From NCBI GenBank assembly GCA_039806065.1, contig JBDKJS010000215.1, forward strand, positions 1-38,670: a DNA stretch of 38,670 nucleotides, in the 5' to 3' direction. Below are positions 25,244 to 34,249 of the stretch, piece by piece. Positions within the stretch are counted from its first letter, which is position 1, and each line of letters starts with the position of its first letter. Source of the DNA: JBDKJS01 sp039806065 (GTDB lineage Bacteria > Bacteroidota > Bacteroidia > AKYH767-A > 2013-40CM-41-45). The position numbers and the translations under genes were made by a program. The notes under the pieces were generated by a model. That model saw nothing but the letters and a program-made list of their open reading frames with translations, was not told the origin of the DNA and did no database searches.

Positions 25244-25366
25244 ATGAGAAAAACATGTAAGGTTTTACTTCAATTAGCAAAATCAAATATCGAAAAGGAG
25301 GCTATAATTGTTTCAGAATTCCAAATCAATAAAAGCTATGGTTTAACACACACTTTAACCCCGTAA
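25244..25366 (+). CDS. Possible 40-residue small ORF
   Basis: An open frame starts at the ATG at 25244 and encodes about 40 residues (beginning MRKTCKVLLQLAKSNIEKEA), amphipathic and lysine-rich, without a signal peptide. Its TAA lies in the loop of the first of two stem-loops (25355-25372), and the second hairpin with seven Ts (25381-25407) would terminate it. It lies in the 236-bp gap between the leftward tamB and lpxB genes, opposite in strand. I recognise no family, and an ORF of this length can occur by chance. Confidence 0.25.
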   Translation: MRKTCKVLLQLAKSNIEKEAIIVSEFQINKSYGLTHTLTP

Positions 25367-25407
25367 GGTTAAAAAAAATTCCGAACCCCGTAAGGTTCGG
25401 TTTTTTT
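25355..25407. terminator. Tandem stem-loops sharing AACCCCGTAAGGTT; terminator of the TamB gene
   Basis: Two hairpins share the 14-mer AACCCCGTAAGGTT: TTAACC-CCGTAA-GGTTAA (25355-25372) and CCGAACC-CCGTAA-GGTTCGG (25381-25400). The second is flanked by T7 on the right and by eight As on the left (25371-25378), so it can terminate transcription in both directions. It lies just beyond the TamB stop. The shared core suggests duplication or a genomic repeat family. Confidence 0.75.
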
Positions 25408-28400
25408 ATTTATGGGATGAAGTATCTGTGGGAGGTACAATCTTTTTTTCTCTTTTAAACAGTTGATTGATATTATTAAATTCTTCACGATAAAAGATAC
25501 CAATGCCCTGTGTGTAGGGCGCAACATAAAAAATTGAATTATTGTTGCTTCGGTTGTAGCCTCTTAACTTAAACCGGCCATCACCCAGTTTATATTCTGC
25601 ATTAAATTCTCCCACCACAGTATTGCTATTTTGCCGATTGACATAGCCCACATTCCCTTCTAATGTAAAACGATCATTCAACAATGATTTAGAAAATTGT
25701 ACCCCATACTCTTGATCACTAAAATCGTCCTTTGGTTTATAATTAAAGCCTAAATTAAGACCTGTATTAATTTGATTTAACCAATTTGACACTTGATTGC
25801 TAAGCAATTCGCTTGCGTTAGCTCCTACACCTGATCCCGCATCAACACGAGCTGCTGATGCATCGCCAGAGGGTAGGAATCTATTAAGCACTAGTAATCC
25901 AAAAATCTGTCTATTCAATTCACCTTCACTATTCAATCTACTGGCAACAGCGCTTTGCGCTGCAGCATCAAGTCCTTTTACTTCAATGCTATAATTAATG
26001 GTTGGATTCATCAATTTATCAGATAAAAACAATCTACAATCAACCGGCAATCGCCTTCTATAGGTGCTATCTTCAATTAAAGTATAAAGTGTGGAGGTAG
26101 AAGTTTTATATACTGCCCTAATATCAATATTTGCATTATAAGGATCACCACTCCATGAAATAGAACTTGGTGGTTCGATATAGTACTTTTTATTAATTAA
26201 ATTTTTCAGTGTAAATAAATATTCACCCTCTGCTATATTGTAACTTCCATTGATTGTGAATTCACCATCATCTGTCAATCGCATGTTAATATTCCCACTA
26301 CCACGGCCTGTAATAACATCACCAATTTTCTCATCAAAGATAATTTTCATTTCAGCATCAGGAGTTGCTATAATATTAAGGTCAAGTGAAATTCCTTTTA
26401 ATACACTTGCATTGGTTGGTACAACTTTTTGGGCTTCGGTGTTTATAAAAGTAATAAAGTTACTTTCCTCTACTTGAGAAGAGGATGTAATTGGTAAATT
26501 CATTATTGTATTTTTCTTGCTTGTTAGAAGCATAGCTATTTTCATTTCATCCAACGGACCTTCAAAGCTTGCAGTTCCATCTACAAAGGCCGACCCGTAA
26601 TAAAGGGAATTTTGAGTACCATTGGTATTTAATGCATGGAAATTCTTAGCCTTTAAGTCAATATCAAAATTGAAATTTTCAAATGCCTGATGGTAAATGA
26701 AACCATTTATAATTGCTGAATTATTATACAAATCTTCAATAGCAAAGTCTTTAAATTCGAATGAATTATTATTGACTTCCACGTCACTAGTGAAATTATA
26801 ATACGTATTTAAATAATTAACCAATAAATTAGTTTTTAAAAAATGTAACTTACCTGTTAACTTAGGTTGGCTAAATGTGCCTTTAAGTTTCAACTCTGCA
26901 TTGACCCTTCCTTTCACATTAGAAACCACCTCACTTAAGTATTTACCGAATGGTGCAATGTCAAGCTTTGCTATTTTAATTTTATAATCAATATTATTAG
27001 CTAGTTCCTTGGTTAAGTATTTCCCTTCAAATTCCAATACTTTAAGACTACCCCGTTTAATAGATCCAGCACTATTGAGTGTATTTGTAATGACATCATA
27101 TTGACTGGAAAACTCCGCATCGCCCAATGTATCCTTATTCAACACTAATTGAGTAACGGCCAAATTACCTTGAAGATTACTTGATCCAGTTATAGCTTTT
27201 ATATTTACTAAACCATTTGCAATTCCACCACATTCGGTATTAATATTTTTTAATAATGGATTGATATGAAATAATTTAAAATTCTGCAAATTTAATGCGA
27301 GTGTATGATGAGCACTATCGCCTATAACACCATAAAGTTTTAATTGTTCTTCATTATGATTAAAGTTGAAATTTTTAAAATTCACTCCTACTTTATCCAC
27401 CAGGATAAAATTTGAAGAATCTAGTTTCCACTCGTCATGCTGAATTTTAATTTTACTTTCTAATACGGTTATGCCTATTTCGTCACCTATAAAATTTACA
27501 TTCCCTTTAAGCATTGCGCTATTGGGAAGTGTGTCTATATTAGCTAATTGCAAAAAATATCTTATGGTATTATTACTGATTTCTGCATTCAGCTTTGGAA
27601 ATTCTATATACATGCTATCGGCATAGTATACCTTCTCACTCTCGTAATCTATTCTAGCCATTTGCTGTGAAGCATCAATTTTCAAAGATGCATTATCAAA
27701 GTCGAAAGTTTTATATTTAATACTTCCTGAATGAGCGTTAATACTAAATGCATTTAGCAACGATTTAAAGCTTCCGCTTATTTTAGTATCTGATTCAAAA
27801 TACCAGGATGGCAAAAACATTTCAGTAATAAAGCTTGTATTTTTAATTACTAAATCAAATATAAAGTCTTGATTGCCGGTTTTAGTAATTTTTGAAGGTT
27901 CTATAGCAGGAATGTACTGAGGTACAATTTTAGTAAATGCTGGTATAAGTGTTTTAAATTCAAATATTCCGTCAAAATGGGCATCCACAAAATCACTATT
28001 GAGGGTCATTTCACGCTTTATACCAAACTTATCTGCCACAAAGGAAAGGTGATTAAGGTGATACATTTTTTTATTTGCCAATAAATTAAAATCATTGACA
28101 AGAATTGTTCCTTCTATGTTGTCTAAATCATCGCCCTCCAAATTGATATTTACCAAAGCCGATAATTTTTGATCATTCGGAGTATTAAAAATATGAAGCG
28201 GTTTAAAGTTAATTTGCTGCGCGTCTAAAGTAAATTTATAATTAGGGAGCCTTGAAGCAAAATCTATAATACCATTGAAGGCAAGATCTACGTTTTCTTC
28301 TTTAATAATTACACTACCGTCTAATATTTTTTTAGCTAAGGTTGCATTGAGATCAATGTTATGATAATTGTAGCCCATGTATTCAATACCTGCAACATTG

Positions 28401-29755
28401 CCTGTTAGCTGCATTTTCATATTGTTGAAACTAAAATCAGTGCCCACAATATCTAAGGAAGCATTCACCTTACCGAGTTTGGGATGATCTAGCAAATATC
28501 CCAAATGAAAATCTTTGGTGAAAATATGGCCGCTATAGGCGGTATGTTGTTGATTAGGATCTAACTTTAGATTTACATCACTGCTAAAGTAGCCCAAATC
28601 AGAATTAAAATTGCCATAGGCTACAAAGTCATTAACAAAGCCCGTAAAGTTTCCTTTGAAATTCACTTTACCTAATTTAGTGAGCATTTTAGGCAATGGA
28701 ATTTTATTTCTATTTTCAAATGGTGGAGCGTTGATGTTGGATATGTCGGCTGCTGTTACTTGGGCTTCTTGTACTTGAAGATCAATATAGGTATCATCAA
28801 TGTAGGGCAGGCCTGTGAGGCTGACATTTCCCCTATAAAAAGTATTGTTACCGTAAGCTAAAGCCACTTTTTTTCCTCGCAGTTTATTAACTGTTCCTTT
28901 ATACTCACCTGCCAAATTAATTTTCTCATCCAATCCCTTCAATTCAGGGGCAAAGTATGCTATATCTGCAAATGAAATAATAGATGGTTGTAGGTATGTA
29001 TAAAATTTTACTTTACTGATAAAGTCGTCAAAATCGCCCCAAGAATTGTATTCAAATATTAAATTCCCAACAAGATTGGTATGAGGTGATTGAATGAATA
29101 GTTGGTTGCAATTGATTTCCTTAGTGCTAACCTTAGCTTTTGCTTCAAATCTATCTATTTTAAATCCGCTTTTATCTTGAAATGCAAGTTTAGAAATATC
29201 TGCAAAGATGGTATCATTCAAAATGATGATATCGCTAAACGATCCAGACACTTTAGAAACATCTAAATGTGAAAAGTCAACACCATAAGCCAGTGCATCA
29301 TCATTGTCATCATCATATTTAAATCTAAAATTTGACAATTCCAACTCCTCTACCGTTGGCGACCAAGGAGGTGTGTGTGTGGTATCATCACTAGATAAAT
29401 ACTCAGTAAGAAAATATAAATTATCATGCAATGAATCTTTAGGATGATGGAGTAAAAATTGCGCATCAGTGAGTTTAACTTTCTTAAGCGCAATAATTTT
29501 TTTTGCTGTGGAAAGTTCGGCAATGTCAACTTCTAAAGATCCAACAAATAGTAAGGTATCATCCTGCTGATCGGCAAGGAGTAAATTTTTTAAAGTTACT
29601 TGATTAAAAAAACGAATGTTTACCTTATCAATAGTAACGGTGGCTCCTAGTTCTTTTGTTAAATATTTTGCAGCTATTTTTGCTAAGTAGGTTTGAACGG
29701 AAGGGAGATACAAGGCAAAAGCTAATATGGCGAGTACCAACAAAAGGCCACTCAC
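25406..29755 (-). CDS. TamB-family translocation/assembly protein
   Basis: This protein of at least 1449 residues has an N-terminal transmembrane anchor (LLLVLAILAFALYLPSVQ) followed by KIAAKYLTKELGATVTIDKVNIRFF, the AsmA/TamB-like start found in Bacteroidota. Over 1000 residues of repeating beta-strand segments follow, then a C-terminal TamB (DUF490) region with GEFTINGSYNIAEGEYLFTL, YNANIDIRAVYKT and GLNLGFNYKPKDDF. TamB-like proteins bridge inner and outer membranes and move phospholipids or help insert beta-barrels. The first standard start is the GTG at 29755, but the frame stays open upstream to about 29812 and encodes a lysine-rich segment, so the true start may lie upstream. It ends 5 bp after the double hairpin terminator's T-tract begins. 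Confidence 0.9.
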   Translation of the reverse strand: MSGLLLVLAILAFALYLPSVQTYLAKIAAKYLTKELGATVTIDKVNIRFFNQVTLKNLLLADQQDDTLLFVGSLEVDIAELSTAKKIIALKKVKLTDAQFLLHHPKDSLHDNLYFLTEYLSSDDTTHTPPWSPTVEELELSNFRFKYDDDNDDALAYGVDFSHLDVSKVSGSFSDIIILNDTIFADISKLAFQDKSGFKIDRFEAKAKVSTKEINCNQLFIQSPHTNLVGNLIFEYNSWGDFDDFISKVKFYTYLQPSIISFADIAYFAPELKGLDEKINLAGEYKGTVNKLRGKKVALAYGNNTFYRGNVSLTGLPYIDDTYIDLQVQEAQVTAADISNINAPPFENRNKIPLPKMLTKLGKVNFKGNFTGFVNDFVAYGNFNSDLGYFSSDVNLKLDPNQQHTAYSGHIFTKDFHLGYLLDHPKLGKVNASLDIVGTDFSFNNMKMQLTGNVAGIEYMGYNYHNIDLNATLAKKILDGSVIIKEENVDLAFNGIIDFASRLPNYKFTLDAQQINFKPLHIFNTPNDQKLSALVNINLEGDDLDNIEGTILVNDFNLLANKKMYHLNHLSFVADKFGIKREMTLNSDFVDAHFDGIFEFKTLIPAFTKIVPQYIPAIEPSKITKTGNQDFIFDLVIKNTSFITEMFLPSWYFESDTKISGSFKSLLNAFSINAHSGSIKYKTFDFDNASLKIDASQQMARIDYESEKVYYADSMYIEFPKLNAEISNNTIRYFLQLANIDTLPNSAMLKGNVNFIGDEIGITVLESKIKIQHDEWKLDSSNFILVDKVGVNFKNFNFNHNEEQLKLYGVIGDSAHHTLALNLQNFKLFHINPLLKNINTECGGIANGLVNIKAITGSSNLQGNLAVTQLVLNKDTLGDAEFSSQYDVITNTLNSAGSIKRGSLKVLEFEGKYLTKELANNIDYKIKIAKLDIAPFGKYLSEVVSNVKGRVNAELKLKGTFSQPKLTGKLHFLKTNLLVNYLNTYYNFTSDVEVNNNSFEFKDFAIEDLYNNSAIINGFIYHQAFENFNFDIDLKAKNFHALNTNGTQNSLYYGSAFVDGTASFEGPLDEMKIAMLLTSKKNTIMNLPITSSSQVEESNFITFINTEAQKVVPTNASVLKGISLDLNIIATPDAEMKIIFDEKIGDVITGRGSGNINMRLTDDGEFTINGSYNIAEGEYLFTLKNLINKKYYIEPPSSISWSGDPYNANIDIRAVYKTSTSTLYTLIEDSTYRRRLPVDCRLFLSDKLMNPTINYSIEVKGLDAAAQSAVASRLNSEGELNRQIFGLLVLNRFLPSGDASAARVDAGSGVGANASELLSNQVSNWLNQINTGLNLGFNYKPKDDFSDQEYGVQFSKSLLNDRFTLEGNVGYVNRQNSNTVVGEFNAEYKLGDGRFKLRGYNRSNNNSIFYVAPYTQGIGIFYREEFNNINQLFKREKKIVPPTDTSSHK

Positions 29756-29787
29756 TACATAAAGACTTATGCGTATAACTTTTTTAA

Positions 29788-29821
29788 TAATTTTGCAATT
29801 TACAAATAAGTATCAAATTTA
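29788..29821. promoter_or_regulatory. Divergent -7 elements between the TamB gene and tsaD
   Basis: On the plus strand TAATTTTG at 29788-29795 matches TAnnTTTG 34 nt before the tsaD ATG. On the minus strand TAAATTTG at 29821-29814 matches it upstream of the TamB gene. Both lie in the short gap between the divergent genes. No strong -33 elements are visible. Confidence 0.4.
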
Positions 29822-29829
29822 ATGCCTCA

Positions 29830-30843
29830 ATGGTAGAACCTTTTATTTTAGGAATAGAATCTAGTTGTGATGAGACAGCTGCAGCAGTACTACATGGCCA
29901 CAAGGTGCTATCAAATGTAATTGCTAGTCAAGAATTGGTACATAAATATTATGGTGGTGTGGTCCCAGAATTGGCATCTCGTGCTCATCAGCAGAAAATA
30001 ATCCCTGTGGTAGAAGAAGCCATCAAGCAGGCTGGAATAGTTAAAAAGGAATTGAATGCCATTGCTTTTACACGTGGGCCTGGCTTGATGGGCGCACTGT
30101 TGGTAGGGGTGTCATTTACCAAAGGTATGTCTTGGGCTTTGGACATTCCTATGATTGAGGTGAATCACATGAAAGCGCATATTCTTGCCCATTTGATAGA
30201 TGATGGATCAAAGGCTTTAAAGTTTCCCTTTATTTGTTTGACGGTTTCTGGTGGGCACACACAGCTGGTCATTGTAAAAAGCGCAAACATTTTTGAGCTT
30301 GCTGGTGAAACCTTGGATGATGCTGCAGGTGAAGCATTTGATAAAGCCGCAAAAGCGCTAGGGCTACCTTATCCTGGTGGTCCATTAATCGATCAATTTG
30401 CCAAGGTTGGCAATAAGCAAGCTTTTAAATTCAACCTCCCCTTGGTTACTGGATATAATTATAGTTTCAGTGGTCTTAAAACATCATTGGTGTATTTTCT
30501 AGATAAACATCAAAAGGAAAACCCACTGTTCATAGAACAACACCTGAATGATATTTGCGCTAGTTATCAAAATGCGATCGTAAATGTGCTAATGCGAAAG
30601 CTCAATCAACTTATTAAAGATACTGGCATAAATCAAGTAGCGATAGCCGGTGGTGTGAGTGCAAATAGTGAATTACGCAGTGCAATTTTAGATCTTGAAA
30701 AGAAAGGTTGCGATGTAAAAATTCCCCAGTTTTCTTTTTGTACAGATAATGCTGCAATGATAGCCATAGCAGGTTTGGTTAAGTATAAAATAGGTGAATT
30801 TGCCCCGCTTTCAATCGGTGCGACTGCACGCTATAGTTTTTAA
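29830..30843 (+). CDS. tsaD: tRNA N6-threonylcarbamoyladenosine transferase TsaD
   Basis: This 337-residue ASKHA-fold protein begins ILGIESSCDETAAAVL, has VVPELASRAHQ, the metal-binding HMKAH motif (His113 and His117), CLTVSGGHTQLV, GEAFDKAAKALGLPYPGGP, the GVSANSELR region and a C-terminal CTDNAAMIA with Asp as metal ligand. TsaD transfers threonylcarbamoyl from the TsaC product onto A37 of ANN-decoding tRNAs, together with TsaB and TsaE, which are not in this window. Length is equal to E. coli TsaD. It diverges from the TamB gene and ends in a bidirectional terminator. Confidence 0.96.
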   Translation: MVEPFILGIESSCDETAAAVLHGHKVLSNVIASQELVHKYYGGVVPELASRAHQQKIIPVVEEAIKQAGIVKKELNAIAFTRGPGLMGALLVGVSFTKGMSWALDIPMIEVNHMKAHILAHLIDDGSKALKFPFICLTVSGGHTQLVIVKSANIFELAGETLDDAAGEAFDKAAKALGLPYPGGPLIDQFAKVGNKQAFKFNLPLVTGYNYSFSGLKTSLVYFLDKHQKENPLFIEQHLNDICASYQNAIVNVLMRKLNQLIKDTGINQVAIAGGVSANSELRSAILDLEKKGCDVKIPQFSFCTDNAAMIAIAGLVKYKIGEFAPLSIGATARYSF

Positions 30844-30873
30844 TTTTTTTCCTGTTTTAATTTTGAAGTGAAC

Positions 30874-30904
30874 AAAAAAAGGGATTGCGTTGCAATCCCT
30901 TTTT
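30874..30904. terminator. Bidirectional terminator between tsaD and the OmpA/LysM gene
   Basis: GGGATTGC (30881-30888) pairs with GCAATCCC (30892-30899) across GTT. The stem is flanked by A7 on the left and T5 on the right, so it works in both directions between the two convergent genes. Confidence 0.88.
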
Positions 30905-30923
30905 ATAGTTAAAGAAAAAAAAA

Positions 30924-33329
30924 TTATTGTTCCTTTCTAATTTTTTTACCTGCTCTAAACATGTCATCATCCAATCCTTTATTTAATTTCTTTAGGTCGG
31001 CAACTTTGACATTTAGTTTTTTAGCAACTTTACTCCAGCTGTCATCATCTTTTTCGAGTGTATAGAATTTGGCATCGAAGGCGGCATAATCTCCACCCAT
31101 TTCAACCTTTAAATCCATTCCCTCAGTGATAGGCTCAGCCTTGATCCCGTTTAATGTTTTAAGATCTTTCAATACCAATCCATATTTTTTAGCAATGGTA
31201 TTGTATGTATCACCTTTTGCTACAGTATGAATTTTTCCGGGTTCCTTAGGTGCTTCTACCTTAGGAACTTCTACCACAGGGGCTTCCACTTTAGCCTCTT
31301 CCTTAATGATTTCTATTTGTGATGGGGATTCAACTGCTTTTTGACCTTTAACAAAATTAGAACGTAGTACCTTAAATTCAGTTCTTCTATTCAGTTGGTG
31401 TGCTGCTTCTCTTTCTTTGGTGTTTTTAATTGCATTGATAAATCCATCAGTAAGACGATCTCCCTTTTTAAATGCTCCCATATCAGTATCAAGCGTGCGG
31501 GGCTCTTTTTCGCCATAGCCTTTAGCATATAATCTATCAGGATCTATTCCTTTTTCAATCAAATAATCAACCACAGATTGTGCCCTTCTTTGCGAAAGGG
31601 TGTCATTCGTCATGGGTATAGGTCTTGAATCTGTGTGTGAGCCAATTTCAATCACAATGGTAGGATTGTCATTCATTGTTTTAACTAAACCGTCTAGCGC
31701 AACTTTGCTTTCGCTACGCAATTCCCAACGTCCTAGGTCATATAATATGTTGGGTAGTTCGATAGGTTTTTTAGTTGATTTCAATGCAAAGTCAAAGTCG
31801 CCAATAAAATCTTTGGAAACTTCCAATCCAACAGTGGTAAGTTCCAATTGCTTGCTTAAATAGTCGGTCATACTTGCCACAACTCTGTAGCTTACTTCCG
31901 GTTTGAGATCAAAACGGTAAGTAGCAGTATTATCGACAGTTACTGGGATGCTTGTACCATCGCTTCCGAATAATTCTACTTTAGCACCAGGCAACAAGGC
32001 TTTAGTATCGCTATCGGTCACCTTGCCGCTAAGGGTAAAGATCAACGGAGGCAAGGTCCAAGTGTAAAGATCATCACTTCCTTTGCCACCATCCCTATTA
32101 GAGCTTAAGAAACCACGGGTGCTGGTGCTGTCTTCTACCACATAGGCAAAATCATCAAAACTAGAGTTGATTGGATATCTCATGTTTTGAGGTTCGTCAA
32201 AACTTTCTCCATTGATTTTGGAAGTAAAAATATCAAGTCCACCCATTCCTTTGTGGCCATTGCTGGCAAAATAAAAAGATTTTCCATCAGGTGCGATGAA
32301 AGGAAACATCTCATCGCCTGCGGTATTAATTTTTGTACCAAGATTTACAGGTTCACTCCACGCTTTATTTGATTTATTCCATTTGCTCATCCAAATATCT
32401 TTTCCACCTTGACCGCCATTCATATCGCTCACAAAATAGAGTGTTTGCTCATCGAGAGAAAGACTAGGTTGACCAACAGTGGCAGAGTCGGCCCCGAGGG
32501 GAATCATTTTAGGTTCATCCCAAGTTTGCCCTTTGCGTTTGGTAAAATATATTTCACAAGATCCCACTTTGCCTTTATCAAACGGACAGCGGGTGAAAAA
32601 CATATCATTTCCTTTGGCATCAAAGGTAGCAGCACCTTCATTGCTTTCCCCATTAACTGGTGCCAACAAAGCTTTCGGAGCACTCCATTTTCCTTTTTTA
32701 TCTACACTAGCTTCAAACAAGTCTTGAAATTTTTCGCCAGTACCACCATCGGTAGCTTTTCCAGTGGCTTCAGCACGAGCGCTGCAATAGATTATTTTCC
32801 GTTTATCTTTTGAGCTGTAGGCAGCTGCAAAGTCAGAATATTTGGTGTTGAGTACAGCCAGGTTTTCCACTTTATACCTGTTGGGCTTGTCTTTCCACTT
32901 TTGAGCTTGTTCAGCTTCCTTAACAGCGGCATCGGCCATAGCTGTGCCTCCGCTTTGTTTGTATTTATTAAATTGAACGATCGCTTCATCATACTTACCG
33001 TTGAGTTTAAGAGCTTCAGCATATTTAAAAACTACATCATTTTCTTTATACCCGGCTTTGATTGCTTTAGCATACCATGCTTCTACATCTTTAGGATTAT
33101 TGGTTTTGGTGTAGCACTCAGCGATTTTGTAAACGATCTCTGCTTTTTTGGCTTTGTTTTTTTCTTTTGAGTAGGCTTTTTTATAAAGTGCTATTGCATC
33201 ATAGTAATCACCTTTTGCCACTGCATTATCAGCATTAGTTGATGTAGATTTTTGAGCACTTACAGTTGTAGTTAAAAACAAACTGAAGAAGACTAGAAAA
33301 AAGATACGTGTTAGTTTCATATCCTTCAT
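30924..33329 (-). CDS. TPR-PD40-OmpA-LysM envelope protein (PorE-like architecture)
   Basis: This 801-residue protein has a signal peptide (residues 8-25, ending VSAQ) and TPR-like helices at 33-125. A PD40 propeller spans about 160-425 (PSLSLDEQTLYFVSD, FIAPDGKSFYFASNG), and a carboxypeptidase-regulatory-like domain 430-512. The OmpA peptidoglycan-binding domain is at about 525-657 (GSHTDSRP, RRAQSVVDYLIEKG, HQLNRRTEFKVL). After a Pro/Val/Glu-rich linker (670-697) come a LysM domain (HTVAKGDTYNTIAKKYGL) and a second LysM-like segment. TPR-PD40-CRD-OmpA is the order of the T9SS component PorE; the LysM tail adds a second peptidoglycan anchor. Unlike PorE no lipobox Cys is visible. Starts at 33329 or 33320 are both possible. 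Confidence 0.85.
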   Translation of the reverse strand: MKDMKLTRIFFLVFFSLFLTTTVSAQKSTSTNADNAVAKGDYYDAIALYKKAYSKEKNKAKKAEIVYKIAECYTKTNNPKDVEAWYAKAIKAGYKENDVVFKYAEALKLNGKYDEAIVQFNKYKQSGGTAMADAAVKEAEQAQKWKDKPNRYKVENLAVLNTKYSDFAAAYSSKDKRKIIYCSARAEATGKATDGGTGEKFQDLFEASVDKKGKWSAPKALLAPVNGESNEGAATFDAKGNDMFFTRCPFDKGKVGSCEIYFTKRKGQTWDEPKMIPLGADSATVGQPSLSLDEQTLYFVSDMNGGQGGKDIWMSKWNKSNKAWSEPVNLGTKINTAGDEMFPFIAPDGKSFYFASNGHKGMGGLDIFTSKINGESFDEPQNMRYPINSSFDDFAYVVEDSTSTRGFLSSNRDGGKGSDDLYTWTLPPLIFTLSGKVTDSDTKALLPGAKVELFGSDGTSIPVTVDNTATYRFDLKPEVSYRVVASMTDYLSKQLELTTVGLEVSKDFIGDFDFALKSTKKPIELPNILYDLGRWELRSESKVALDGLVKTMNDNPTIVIEIGSHTDSRPIPMTNDTLSQRRAQSVVDYLIEKGIDPDRLYAKGYGEKEPRTLDTDMGAFKKGDRLTDGFINAIKNTKEREAAHQLNRRTEFKVLRSNFVKGQKAVESPSQIEIIKEEAKVEAPVVEVPKVEAPKEPGKIHTVAKGDTYNTIAKKYGLVLKDLKTLNGIKAEPITEGMDLKVEMGGDYAAFDAKFYTLEKDDDSWSKVAKKLNVKVADLKKLNKGLDDDMFRAGKKIRKEQ

Positions 33330-33442
33330 TAAAATGGGGTTAGTTATCAGGCAAAGAAAGAAAACTTTTTCAGGTTTTCAAAAATGATATTTAAGAATTT
33401 TCAACGGTTATTAACCTAAAATGTTAGGTTGCTGAAAATGCA

Positions 33443-34225
33443 CTACAAGCCCTTAAAAACGGGTTGCCTTTTTTCAAGAAAAGCAGCCACTCCCTCTTTA
33501 TAATCAGCAGATTGCGCGGCAATTACTTGTTCGTGGAGCTCTACTGATAGTTGCGTTTCAAGGTTATTAAAAGCACTGCTATTCAACATTTGTTTGGTTT
33601 GGGCGATTGCTTTAGTGGGCATACTTGCCAATGTTTCTGCCAATTTAATGGTTTCATCATACAATGACTCTGCTGAGGTGGCGCGGTAAATCATTCCCAT
33701 TTTATGTGCTTCATCAGCACTAACCTTATCACCTGTGATCATCAATGCCGATGCGCGCTGCCAACCAACCAGGCGCGGTAGGGTAAAACTTCCACCACTA
33801 TCAGGCACGAGGCCTATCTTAGAAAACGCCTGAATGAAGGAGGCTGAATGAGATGCAATCGCAATGTCGCAGCATAAAGCAATATTAGCACCTGCACCTG
33901 CAGCCACTCCATTGATCATGGCCACAACAGGTTTTGCTAAATTTCTAATCTTTAAAATGATGGGATTGTAATGCTCCATAACTATTTTAGCAATACCGGG
34001 TCCGTCAGGATTCACTGCTTCGCTTAGATCTTGACCCGCACAAAAGGCTTTTCCATTGCCTGTAATAACCACACACCTAATTTGGCTGTTTGCACCAGCA
34101 TTATCAAGGGCGGCTTGAAGTGCAAGTGCCATTTCCCGATTAAAAGAATTAAATTTCTCGGGCCTATTCAAGGCAATGAGCATGATGCTTTCACCAACGA
34201 TAGTAACATTTAATGTTTCACTCAT
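33443..34225 (-). CDS. paaG: Enoyl-CoA hydratase/isomerase, PaaG-like
   Basis: This 260-residue crotonase has IALNRPEKFNSFNREM, the CoA/oxyanion motif GNGKAFCAGQDLSE, NGVAAGAGANIALCCDIAIAS, and FSKIGLVPDSGGSFTLPRLVG with the Asp of PaaG-type isomerases where hydratases usually have Glu. PaaG converts 2-(1,2-epoxy-1,2-dihydrophenyl)acetyl-CoA to the oxepin form in phenylacetate breakdown. paaD lies upstream on the same strand, which supports this over a generic enoyl-CoA hydratase. Between them lies a 3.5-kb secreted-protein gene, only 24 bp away. Confidence 0.85.
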   Translation of the reverse strand: MSETLNVTIVGESIMLIALNRPEKFNSFNREMALALQAALDNAGANSQIRCVVITGNGKAFCAGQDLSEAVNPDGPGIAKIVMEHYNPIILKIRNLAKPVVAMINGVAAGAGANIALCCDIAIASHSASFIQAFSKIGLVPDSGGSFTLPRLVGWQRASALMITGDKVSADEAHKMGMIYRATSAESLYDETIKLAETLASMPTKAIAQTKQMLNSSAFNNLETQLSVELHEQVIAAQSADYKEGVAAFLEKRQPVFKGL

Positions 34226-34249
34226 GTGACAAAGGTAGGTTATATTATA

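Noticed and set aside
32409..32813. 134-residue plus-strand open frame
   Set aside because: It is antisense to the PD40 region of the OmpA/LysM protein and has no motif or upstream signal.
33395..33440. AACCTAA-CATT-TTAGGTT hairpin as terminator of the paaG-like gene
   Set aside because: The 7-bp AT-rich stem is weak and no U-tract follows on the minus strand.
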